From the NCBI RefSeq assembly GCF_030053775.1, contig NZ_CP125669.1, positions 186,001-250,000 on the forward strand: a stretch of 64,000 bases of DNA, read 5' to 3'. The stretch is from Acinetobacter corruptisaponis (GTDB lineage Bacteria > Pseudomonadota > Gammaproteobacteria > Pseudomonadales > Moraxellaceae). The notes under the pieces were generated by a model that did not search any database, was not told the DNA's origin, and saw only the letters and a list, made by a program, of their open reading frames with translations. The translations under genes were made by a program, and so were the position numbers. Of the stretch, positions 26,238-34,888 are shown in pieces (position 1 is the first letter of the stretch; each line of letters starts with the position of its first letter).

Positions 26238-28961
26238 ATGCCATCTCAAGCAAAGTTTAAACCGTCTGCACTGAGTCATTCTATGCATTTAATTTTTAAA
26301 ATGCAGGGCTTTCCTAAACTTATTTGTGGTGGTTTTCTGATTAGTTCTTGTATATCAGTTGCTTATGCTCAGGAACAAATCACGGAGCTGGCTAAAAATG
26401 AAACAATAGAGCTTCAAGCAACTCAGCTTGAGGCAAAAACAGTTGCTGAAAACACACCACCTCAGCCACAACTGGACAGTGAACTTCAGACCGTTTCGGC
26501 ACCAGAACAAGACAGTTTGGCTGCGTTAAAACAGCAGGAACAGGCCGCAAACCAGATTGAAGAATTAAAACCGATCCAACTGGAAGACAATCTGGAAGAT
26601 TTGCCCAACATGACGGTTGATCAGGGCATGGCAGATGAAATTTTCCGTGTAGCTGAAGAGGCAAAAAACGAAGCCCAGAATTCCCGTGACAATGCGGCAA
26701 AAACGCCTGATGTGCTGGTCAATGATGTTTCACAAACTGAACTCACGGAAGTCACCAAGGCGCCTGTCAACATTGACAAACTGATGCAGGACATCCAGAC
26801 CGACAGTAAAATTGTGGTTGAGGCCAATGAAGCAGGACGAACCCTGCCTGAGTTCCAGACTCAGCCTGACCCATCACAGGAAAAAGTCGGATTTTTTAGA
26901 AAGATATGGAATCGCTTCCATCCTGAAAACCTGCTTAATGCCGAAAAAACCCCACGTATCACTGCTGATGTGACGGGTGCACCTCCTGTACTTGCCACCA
27001 ATATCAAGGCCAAACTATCCAGCTTTACTCAAGAGGCCTTTGAAGACTTCAATGTGGCTTTACCCCAGTTAAGGGCCCTGACCAATCAGGCTGCACAGGC
27101 GGTTGGTTATTATAATGCGGTATATAAGTTTGAACGGCTGAGTGACAGCAGGGTCAGGGTGATTGTCACACCAAATGAGCCTATCCTGATTAAAGAGCAA
27201 AATATTGAATTTTCGGGAGCGGGTGAAAGATTACCTCAACTGCAAGTGATTCGTTTGATTCCAGAACAGGATGAGGGCGATATCTTTAATCATGGCAAGT
27301 ACGAAGAAACCAAAACAAAAATTGTCAGTGCAGCCAATGATAACGGTTTCTTTGATGCCTACTGGCGTTTGCATGATGTCAAGATTACGCAGCCTGATAA
27401 AACAGCAGAGATCAACCTGAAGTATGAGACGGGTGAGCGTTATAAGCTGAAAAAAGTCGAATACCGTATGAGTGACCCAAGCAAGCCACTGCCGCTGACC
27501 CAAAAAGTGCTTGATAGTTTGGCTCCGTGGAAAGAGGGTGATGACTATGCATTCTGGCGTGTCAATGCCTTGGCAAATAACCTGACCAATACCCGTTATT
27601 TCAATTACACCCTTGTTGACACCATCAAGCCAGACCCAATTCAACCTCCTTTGGAATTGGCTCCTGACTTACAGGCATTGGTGGACCAGCAGAAAATTCA
27701 GCAGTCGCAATTGATGAATAGCCAGCAAAAGGCTGATCTGGCACGCCAGAAAATTACCTCTGCACAGGAAGTCACACAAAATGTGGTCGATGAGACCGTA
27801 TTCTCTGGTGGAGAGTCTGCACAGGCTTATTCACTTGCCCGCGCAGCACCGCTTTCACATGACCATGACGATGAAGATGAAGAACGCCAGAAGCTTGAAG
27901 AGCAAACCCGAATCGAGAAAAAAATTCCAATCGTGGTGACACTGAATGCCGATAAACTCAATAGTCTGGAAACGGGTGTTGGTTATGGTACTGATACAGG
28001 TGCACGTATTCGTAGCCAGTATCGTCGTGCCATTGTCAATAAATACGGACATTCTTTTGATGCCAACATTGAGTTGTCGCAGATTCGTCAGTCTATTGAT
28101 GGACGCTACAGTATTCCCTACAAACATCCACTCAATGACTATTTTAACCTTGTGGGTGGTTATGAACGTGAAGAGCGTGATGATATTGGTCCAGGTGTGA
28201 ACCTGCTGGTGGAGTCAGCGGTCATGGGGGGCGAACGGGTGATTAAAAATCCGTTGGGTGATTGGCAACATACCTTTGGCTTACGTTATCGTCTGGATCG
28301 CTTAACCAAAAAAGGCGATATTGATGTTGATGAACTTCCTGACGCGTTTAAGGTTTCAGGAATCGATTCCGAACAGGAATCCTTGCTGCTCGGTTATGAA
28401 GCGTCAAAAACCAATGCCAATTCACGTTTAAACCCAACCAAAGGCTTTAAACAGATTTACAAGGTTGAGCTGGGTACAGAATCATTATTGTCAGATGCCA
28501 ACATGGCCATCCTGACGGGAGGCTGGCGTTTTATCTATTCAATGGGTGAAAATGACAACCACCAGTTTGTGGGGCGTGGCGACACCAGTTATATCTTTAC
28601 CGATAACTTTAACAAGGTTCCCTATAATTTACGTTTCTTCACGGGTGGGGATCAGTCCTTACGCGGTTTTGACTACAAGAGTCTATCACCAGAAGAGGGT
28701 GGTTATAAAATTGGTGGACAGGCTCTGGCGGTGGGATCGCTTGAGTATAACTATCAATTTAAAGATGGCTGGCGTGCAGCGATATTTTCTGATTTTGGTA
28801 ATGCCTATGATAAACAGTTTAGCAATCCAACCGAGTACAGTATTGGCGTGGGCATACGCTGGAGATCACCGATTGGGCCGATTCGCCTAGATGTTGCTTC
28901 AGGTATCTCGAATGACAACAACCCAATCCGACTCCATTTCTTTATTGGTCCACAGCTTTAA
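26238..28961 (+). CDS. tamA: Outer-membrane assembly factor TamA
   Basis: 907 residues, much longer than E. coli TamA (577). Signal peptide in the first 44 residues, cleavage near AYAQ. A 220-residue Gln/Glu-rich, low-complexity extension precedes the POTRA repeats (about 250-470), and a charged stretch SHDHDDEDEERQ (about 537) the barrel (560-907, ending FFIGPQL). TamA inserts outer-membrane proteins and lipids together with TamB, the next gene 46 bases on. Confidence 0.9.
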   Translation: MPSQAKFKPSALSHSMHLIFKMQGFPKLICGGFLISSCISVAYAQEQITELAKNETIELQATQLEAKTVAENTPPQPQLDSELQTVSAPEQDSLAALKQQEQAANQIEELKPIQLEDNLEDLPNMTVDQGMADEIFRVAEEAKNEAQNSRDNAAKTPDVLVNDVSQTELTEVTKAPVNIDKLMQDIQTDSKIVVEANEAGRTLPEFQTQPDPSQEKVGFFRKIWNRFHPENLLNAEKTPRITADVTGAPPVLATNIKAKLSSFTQEAFEDFNVALPQLRALTNQAAQAVGYYNAVYKFERLSDSRVRVIVTPNEPILIKEQNIEFSGAGERLPQLQVIRLIPEQDEGDIFNHGKYEETKTKIVSAANDNGFFDAYWRLHDVKITQPDKTAEINLKYETGERYKLKKVEYRMSDPSKPLPLTQKVLDSLAPWKEGDDYAFWRVNALANNLTNTRYFNYTLVDTIKPDPIQPPLELAPDLQALVDQQKIQQSQLMNSQQKADLARQKITSAQEVTQNVVDETVFSGGESAQAYSLARAAPLSHDHDDEDEERQKLEEQTRIEKKIPIVVTLNADKLNSLETGVGYGTDTGARIRSQYRRAIVNKYGHSFDANIELSQIRQSIDGRYSIPYKHPLNDYFNLVGGYEREERDDIGPGVNLLVESAVMGGERVIKNPLGDWQHTFGLRYRLDRLTKKGDIDVDELPDAFKVSGIDSEQESLLLGYEASKTNANSRLNPTKGFKQIYKVELGTESLLSDANMAILTGGWRFIYSMGENDNHQFVGRGDTSYIFTDNFNKVPYNLRFFTGGDQSLRGFDYKSLSPEEGGYKIGGQALAVGSLEYNYQFKDGWRAAIFSDFGNAYDKQFSNPTEYSIGVGIRWRSPIGPIRLDVASGISNDNNPIRLHFFIGPQL

Positions 28962-29007
28962 TAACTTTTAAAAAAACCTTTAAAAGGTCAAACAATTCAG
29001 GTTGATT

Positions 29008-32000
29008 ATGACGGAAGCACAACAGCAGTTACCTCCAACAAGACCAAGACAGCAACGGCGCATTCTTCGAAGCATTGCGCTGATTGTGCTGATCATTCTT
29101 TTATTGCTGGTCAGCTCGTTACTGGTGATGATGTCCACGGACAAGGGAAGCCGTTTCTTACTGGATCGTGTGCTGCAAAGCCAGAAAGTCATTAAATATG
29201 AATATGAAAGTGGAAACCTGCTTTCAGGGATTATCCTGAAAAATGTGTTGCTGCAAGTTAAGGCTGTGGATGTGTCGCTGGATCGGGCCGATGTGTCTTT
29301 AGGCTGGCGTGCCCTGTTAAACAAGGAACTGCATTTAAGCCACGCCGATGTGCGTAACTTAAGGATTGTGAATAAAAAACCACCATCAGGTAAACCATTT
29401 TCCTTTGATGCGATTAAACTGCCATTTGTATTAAGGGTGGATGAGGCGACTGTAGACCATCTCCAGATCAAGACTGCCACTTCCCAGGTTGATTTTAATG
29501 ATATTTATTTAAAGGATGCCTTATGGTCGGGAACAAAGCTTAAGTTTGAAGACTCCCGCATGGATATGGGCTATCTGGCGCTCCAGCATGCAACAGGTGA
29601 AATGGATTTTATCGGTAAATACCCATTGAATCTCAAAACTGACCTGATTATTCCCTCATTAAAAAGTCTGGATATCCAGATTATCAAGGTTGCTGCCAAA
29701 GGAACGCTTGATACCCTAAAGGCAGGAATTGCAACCCGTACCCCTGATCTACTCACAGGTTGGGTTGTGGTTCATCCTGTACGTGACCATGTACCAATGA
29801 ACGGTGAATTGTTCTTTAAAAATTATCATTTACCCTTGTTAAAAGAACAGAAATTATTTGCAAAAGATGGCGTGGCGCGGTTTAACGGTGACATTCAAAA
29901 GTTACTTCTGACACTGGATACCGACCTGAAAGGTGAGCAGATTCCTGAGGGAAAATATAATGCCCTGATGGATACTGACCTGAAAAACCAGCTCAATATC
30001 AATGATTTTAATGGTCAGTTGATGGGTGGTACGGTTGGTCTTAAAGGTATGGTGAATTGGCATAATCATGTGTCATGGGATATTAAGGGGCGTTTGGAAA
30101 AATTAAACCCGAAAGATAAAACTGTTCCGCAAGTGGCTCAGGATTTCTTGCCGCCCAATCTGGACGCAAACCTAAGTTCATCAGGTTCAATGGAAAAAGG
30201 GCTGTCCTTAAAAGCCAACCTTGACTTCGATAGATATGAAAGCTGGGCTATCAAGCTAAATCAGGCTGAGGCAAAAGATCACAAAGCTCAACCAATGTTG
30301 TTAAATGTTGCATGGCAAGGAATTGATCGGGCTGTACCCTATATTGGCTGGTTGAGTAGTGCCGAAGGGCATACCGATGTTACGCTGAAAGAGGGACAAC
30401 AGGATATCTATGTGTCAACCAAGGTACGTCCGCATGAGAAAACACTGTTACCAACAGGACAGTATGATGCACGCTTTGACGTAAAAGGTGACCTTTTAGA
30501 TGTGGAACGTTTCCATTATCAGGCTGAGAAAGGTAGCCTAACGGGTCAGGCCAAGGTGAAATTGCCAAATGAAAAGCAGCAGCTTGCATGGCAGGCACAG
30601 CTACAGGCAGAAAACTTTAATCCGCAGACTGTGGTTGCAACAGCACCCGTTAATCTACTTAATGGTCAGATTAAAGCGACTGGTTTTGCCAAACCCAACC
30701 AGCAGGTCATTCAACTTGACCAGATTGATCTCAAGGGACAACTGGCTCAGGCAGGTAAAACTGAAACGGTTGCCTTAAAAGGGAAAAGTACAGCGGCACT
30801 TATCTTCCATGATCAAAAAGCGGGTGGCGGCTTTAAAAGTTTTGCCGTGAATTATGATGGTTCACTCAATGCCTTAAATCAGGGAAATGGCTTATTAAAA
30901 ATCAATATTGCGGGTACACCTGAATACATCAAGATCAATGAGCTAAAACATGATGGTGTGGCGGGTAAAGTCTATGCTACTGGTGCAGTCAATCTTAAGG
31001 ATAAATTGGGCTGGGATCTGGATGCCTCACTGGTACGTTTTAAACCCCAATATTTCGTTTCCAGTGTTAAGGGTGAAGTGTCTGGTCATGTAAAAACACA
31101 GGGTGTCTGGTCTGAGCAGCTAAAACGTATTGATATCCGTCAACTGAATGCCGCTGGTTTTATTAATAACAAGCCAATCAGGGGACGCGGTAACCTCACG
31201 CTATTGCTGGATTCCAACCAGAAAGGCTTTTTACCGCAGCAGTTTGAAGCGAATGATTTATATTTTTCCTATGCACAAAATCAGTTACAGGCAACGGGTA
31301 ATGCACAAAGCCTGAAAATCAAGCTCAATGCGCCTGCACTATATGAATTATATCCAGGCCTGCAAGGTCGTGCCTATGGCAGCTTGAATGTGCAGTCCCA
31401 GCCACGTTTAAAGGCAACCGCAAATATTGTCGTGGATAATTTCGCATTCAAGGATGTGGCAAGCGTTAAATCACTGCGTATTCAGGGTGAATTACCAACT
31501 TCAGAAACGACCCCAACGTTATTGGCCGCAAAAATTGATCATTTACGCAGTGGCAATCGTGAAATCGAGAATGCAACGGTCAATCTGGCTGGAACACGTA
31601 AGGCGCATGTCTTAAAGGTTGAAAGCAAAAATCGACAATCGAATTTCTATGTGCAGCTTGCAGGTGGCTTTAACTCAAACAACGATTGGCTAGGGCAACT
31701 GCAAAAAGGAAACTTTGCTTCGCAACGTATTAATCTTGTGCAAAATCAAAATGCGGCGATTGTGTATTCAACCCGATTATCTGAACTATATGTTGGGCAG
31801 CATTGCTGGCAGAGTGCACACAGCCAGTTATGTCTGGATCAGCCTGCACGTATTAGTCAGGCCAAGGGTAATGTGTCTGTCATCACCAAAAATATCGACT
31901 TAAATGACTTTACCGCTTTTATGCCAGAAGGATTGGCGGTTACGGGTCAGTTGAATGGTTATGCCAAGGCGTCATGGGTTCAGGGTAGCCGTCCAAAAAT

Positions 32001-33510
32001 TGATGCCAGCCTGGTGACACGCAAGGGTGAGATTGGCTTGGCCGCGGATGATCCGCAGGACCCAGCCACCACCATGACTTATGATGAATTAAGCCTGATT
32101 GCCAAAAGTGTCAGCGACGGGTTGTTGTTCCGTGTAGACATGAAAACCCCAGATATTGGAACGGGTTATGCGAATGTGATTGTCAATCCATTTCAGGACA
32201 ATATGCCAATGCGTGGCGAAGTGGCGTTTGATGATGTTCAATTAAAAGTCTTTAAACCATTTATCAAGGATGTCCGTTCAATGGCGGGCACGCTTGCACT
32301 TGCTGGCAAAGTGAATGGGACTTTAACTCAACCTCAATTCACAGGTGAAATGCGTCTGAAAAATGGTGCCATCAGCATGATTTCATTGCCTGTCAATCTC
32401 ACCAATATCCAGTTGTATTCCTCAATCCGTCAGGATTCAGCCAGTATTGATGGTGCATTTAACAGTGGGCAAGGTGTGGGCCGCTTAAAGGGTAGCTTTG
32501 ACTGGAAAGAAGAACCTCATCTGGCATTGACCTTAAAAGGTGATAACCTGTTGATTCGTCAGGCACCGATGATTACGGCAATTGTCCAGCCTGATTTAAG
32601 CCTTGATGTTTATCCATTTGATCAGCGCTTAAGCTTGAAAGGGTCAATTGATGTTCCTCGCGCGCGTATTTCAATGCCAGAAACCACGGCAACCGTGATT
32701 AACGTTTCGCCTGATGTGCGTGTTGTGCAGCAAGGACAGGATTTGTTGGCGACCTTAAAGTCAGCAAAACCGTGGGACATTCGTGCTGATATGACTTTGA
32801 CATTAGGCAACCAGGTTATTTTCCAGGGTTTTGAAAGTAATATTCCACTCGTTGGACGTTTGCATCTATCCCAGCGTGGTCTCGAAACCGCAATGCGTGC
32901 CAATGGTGCGATTGGGGTGAGCCAGAAAGTGAAAATTGAGGCCTATGGTCAAAGTCTGGACTTGAACCGAGCCATTGCCCGTTTTAATGGACCATTGGCC
33001 AACCCAACACTGGATATTGATGCCAATAAACCTGTGCAAGGCAGTATGGTTGGGGTTCGGGTAACGGGTACGGCAACTGTGCCGAATGTTCAGGTCTATA
33101 ATGATGCTGGCTTGTCAGAGCAAGAGGCACTCAATGCTTTGCTTACGGGACGTATCAATGAAGGTAGCAGTGGTTTAAGCAATACTGAGGGCTTTAAGTC
33201 AGACGTAAACAATACCATTGCAGCCGCTGGTATCAGTATGGGCTTGGGGGGGACACGGGCTTTAACCAACCAGATTGGTCGAACCTTTGGTCTGAGTGGT
33301 CTGGCATTGGATGCACAGGGTACGGGAGATGACACCCAGGTTAGCCTGACAGGATATATCACACCAGATTTATTTATCCGCTACGGTATAGGTGTGTTTA
33401 CTCCTGTGAATAAACTCACCTTACGTTATCAAATGAACCGCCGTTTATATCTGGAAGCGAGCCAGTCTTTGGAACGCGCGATAGATATTTTCTATAACTG
33501 GCGTTTTTAG
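29008..33510 (+). CDS. tamB: Translocation and assembly module protein TamB
   Basis: 1500 residues. An N-terminal inner-membrane anchor (about 22-45) precedes a long beta-helical AsmA-like body rich in repeated strands. The C-terminal TamB/DUF490 domain (about 1150-1500) holds VGVRVTGTATVPNVQVYNDA and LGGTRALTNQIGRTFGLSG and ends YNWRF. ATG 29008 has CAGG seven bases upstream and is preferred to TTG 29002. Forms an inter-membrane bridge with TamA for protein and phospholipid transfer. Confidence 0.93.
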   Translation: MTEAQQQLPPTRPRQQRRILRSIALIVLIILLLLVSSLLVMMSTDKGSRFLLDRVLQSQKVIKYEYESGNLLSGIILKNVLLQVKAVDVSLDRADVSLGWRALLNKELHLSHADVRNLRIVNKKPPSGKPFSFDAIKLPFVLRVDEATVDHLQIKTATSQVDFNDIYLKDALWSGTKLKFEDSRMDMGYLALQHATGEMDFIGKYPLNLKTDLIIPSLKSLDIQIIKVAAKGTLDTLKAGIATRTPDLLTGWVVVHPVRDHVPMNGELFFKNYHLPLLKEQKLFAKDGVARFNGDIQKLLLTLDTDLKGEQIPEGKYNALMDTDLKNQLNINDFNGQLMGGTVGLKGMVNWHNHVSWDIKGRLEKLNPKDKTVPQVAQDFLPPNLDANLSSSGSMEKGLSLKANLDFDRYESWAIKLNQAEAKDHKAQPMLLNVAWQGIDRAVPYIGWLSSAEGHTDVTLKEGQQDIYVSTKVRPHEKTLLPTGQYDARFDVKGDLLDVERFHYQAEKGSLTGQAKVKLPNEKQQLAWQAQLQAENFNPQTVVATAPVNLLNGQIKATGFAKPNQQVIQLDQIDLKGQLAQAGKTETVALKGKSTAALIFHDQKAGGGFKSFAVNYDGSLNALNQGNGLLKINIAGTPEYIKINELKHDGVAGKVYATGAVNLKDKLGWDLDASLVRFKPQYFVSSVKGEVSGHVKTQGVWSEQLKRIDIRQLNAAGFINNKPIRGRGNLTLLLDSNQKGFLPQQFEANDLYFSYAQNQLQATGNAQSLKIKLNAPALYELYPGLQGRAYGSLNVQSQPRLKATANIVVDNFAFKDVASVKSLRIQGELPTSETTPTLLAAKIDHLRSGNREIENATVNLAGTRKAHVLKVESKNRQSNFYVQLAGGFNSNNDWLGQLQKGNFASQRINLVQNQNAAIVYSTRLSELYVGQHCWQSAHSQLCLDQPARISQAKGNVSVITKNIDLNDFTAFMPEGLAVTGQLNGYAKASWVQGSRPKIDASLVTRKGEIGLAADDPQDPATTMTYDELSLIAKSVSDGLLFRVDMKTPDIGTGYANVIVNPFQDNMPMRGEVAFDDVQLKVFKPFIKDVRSMAGTLALAGKVNGTLTQPQFTGEMRLKNGAISMISLPVNLTNIQLYSSIRQDSASIDGAFNSGQGVGRLKGSFDWKEEPHLALTLKGDNLLIRQAPMITAIVQPDLSLDVYPFDQRLSLKGSIDVPRARISMPETTATVINVSPDVRVVQQGQDLLATLKSAKPWDIRADMTLTLGNQVIFQGFESNIPLVGRLHLSQRGLETAMRANGAIGVSQKVKIEAYGQSLDLNRAIARFNGPLANPTLDIDANKPVQGSMVGVRVTGTATVPNVQVYNDAGLSEQEALNALLTGRINEGSSGLSNTEGFKSDVNNTIAAAGISMGLGGTRALTNQIGRTFGLSGLALDAQGTGDDTQVSLTGYITPDLFIRYGIGVFTPVNKLTLRYQMNRRLYLEASQSLERAIDIFYNWRF

Positions 33511-33521
33511 TATGTAAAAAT

Positions 33522-33555
33522 AAAAACCTGTTTTACAATGATAAAACAGGTTTTT
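33522..33555 (+). terminator. Terminator after tamB
   Basis: Stem AAAAACCTGTTTTA/TAAAACAGGTTTTT with a 6-base loop and T-tract. Confidence 0.92.
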
Positions 33556-33646
33556 TTAATGACATTTATTTTAAATAAGGAAATATGCTAAAATTAAAAT
33601 AAGTTATTGAAAATAAAATATTTATGATATTTTTGGGAGGAAAAGG

Positions 33647-34168
33647 ATGAAATCTGTCACTTTTAGTCAGCTTTTGGCAATCATCAGCCTTGGGGTGCTG
33701 GGCTGTACATTTCAAGCAAATGCTAAAGAATACTATAAGTGGGTGGACGCACGTGGTGTAACAACATATTCAGCAACACCACCTCCAACTCAGAAACAGG
33801 AGCCTCAACTCGACCCTGCAAAGAGAAATCCCAATACCGCTACAACCCAGACAGCAACTCATCCAACAACACCTCCGCCAGTAGTAAACAAAGAAGCAAA
33901 AACAACTGTAGCGGTGACTAGTGCAAATGCGGTTAAGACCACCACCGCTTCTACAACAAATTCAGCTAAGCCAGCTGCTGGTGCGGCCACTTCCAGTCCA
34001 TCTACAGCGGCGGCTGTAGAAGCCCTGATCCCTGTAAAAAACTGTAATGGTGTCAGATGCTGGGATTCAAAAGGCAGGCATTATAATCTGGTGGCAGGTA
34101 ATACCTATCTTTCTGCAACAGGTAGTAAATGCCAAAAGAATGGCAATAATATGCAGTGCAGCAAATGA
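33647..34168 (+). CDS. DUF4124 protein with Thr/Pro-rich linker
   Basis: 173 residues. A signal peptide (cleavage ANA|KE; a VLGC sequence could also act as a weak lipobox) precedes the DUF4124 motif YYKWVDARGVTTYSATPP (29-46), then an about 90-residue Thr/Ala/Pro-rich linker and a small C-terminal unit with four Cys (CNGVRCW, KCQK, MQCSK). Envelope protein of unknown role. GGGAGGAAAAGG ribosome site. Confidence 0.85.
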   Translation: MKSVTFSQLLAIISLGVLGCTFQANAKEYYKWVDARGVTTYSATPPPTQKQEPQLDPAKRNPNTATTQTATHPTTPPPVVNKEAKTTVAVTSANAVKTTTASTTNSAKPAAGAATSSPSTAAAVEALIPVKNCNGVRCWDSKGRHYNLVAGNTYLSATGSKCQKNGNNMQCSK

Positions 34169-34264
34169 TTTGTATGTTTTTATTGCGGACAGGGCGGTTT
34201 TAAATACTTCCTTTTGCAAAATAAACCAGTTTCAGTATGATGTGTGCATCAAATTAGTCGCAGT

Positions 34265-34630
34265 ATGATGATGAATAAAGTTTTGTTGATTGCAATAGGT
34301 TTGGTTTTGGTCGGTTGTAGTAAAAAAGAGCCACTTACGCCTGAACAACAATGGCATGGCTATTGTGTAAGTGTCGGGAATGCCGCGCGTTCGATTACAC
34401 TGGATCGTCAAAATGGAATTGAGCAAAAACAGGCAATAGAACATGCGGGTAAAATTGAGGATGAAACCACGCGTAAGTTTATTTTCGGTATTATTGAAAA
34501 AGTCTACGCAATCCCAGCCGAAGAACTTAAGGCTGATCCAGATGCATTACGTGAAAAACTGAAGCAACAATTTACTGAACAATGTTTGGCAACACCACAT
34601 GAAAAGCTGCCGAACTATAAACTATTTTAA
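34265..34630 (+). CDS. Small lipoprotein, unknown
   Basis: 121 residues. Three Met codons in a row (34265, 34268, 34271); no clear ribosome site decides among them. Lipobox LVGC with Cys18. The mature part is a charged helical bundle-like sequence (TPEQQWHGYCVSVGNAAR, KIEDETTRKFIFGIIEKVY). Family not recognised. A strong terminator follows. Confidence 0.75.
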   Translation: MMMNKVLLIAIGLVLVGCSKKEPLTPEQQWHGYCVSVGNAARSITLDRQNGIEQKQAIEHAGKIEDETTRKFIFGIIEKVYAIPAEELKADPDALREKLKQQFTEQCLATPHEKLPNYKLF

Positions 34631-34641
34631 TCTATTAACCG

Positions 34642-34667
34642 AAAAGACAACACTGTTGTCTTTTTTT
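34642..34667 (+). terminator. Terminator after lipoprotein gene
   Basis: 10-bp stem AAAAGACAAC/GTTGTCTTTT with an ACT loop and T-tract. Confidence 0.9.
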
Positions 34668-34888
34668 GTGGAACTAAATGATTGTTTTACTGGATTTTGG
34701 CTTTATACCAAAGCGGTATTTCAAACTGATGGGCATTTCGCTATAAAATAATGGTCATCACGTAGAAATACGGTTGTTGCATTAACTTTTAACTCGAAGT
34801 CTAGTAAAATTTTGCTGTCCATATTGCTTGTAAAGCTTACAGAAAGCTGGAACTTACAGGTAATTTTTTAAAAAAGAGGAATAACACC

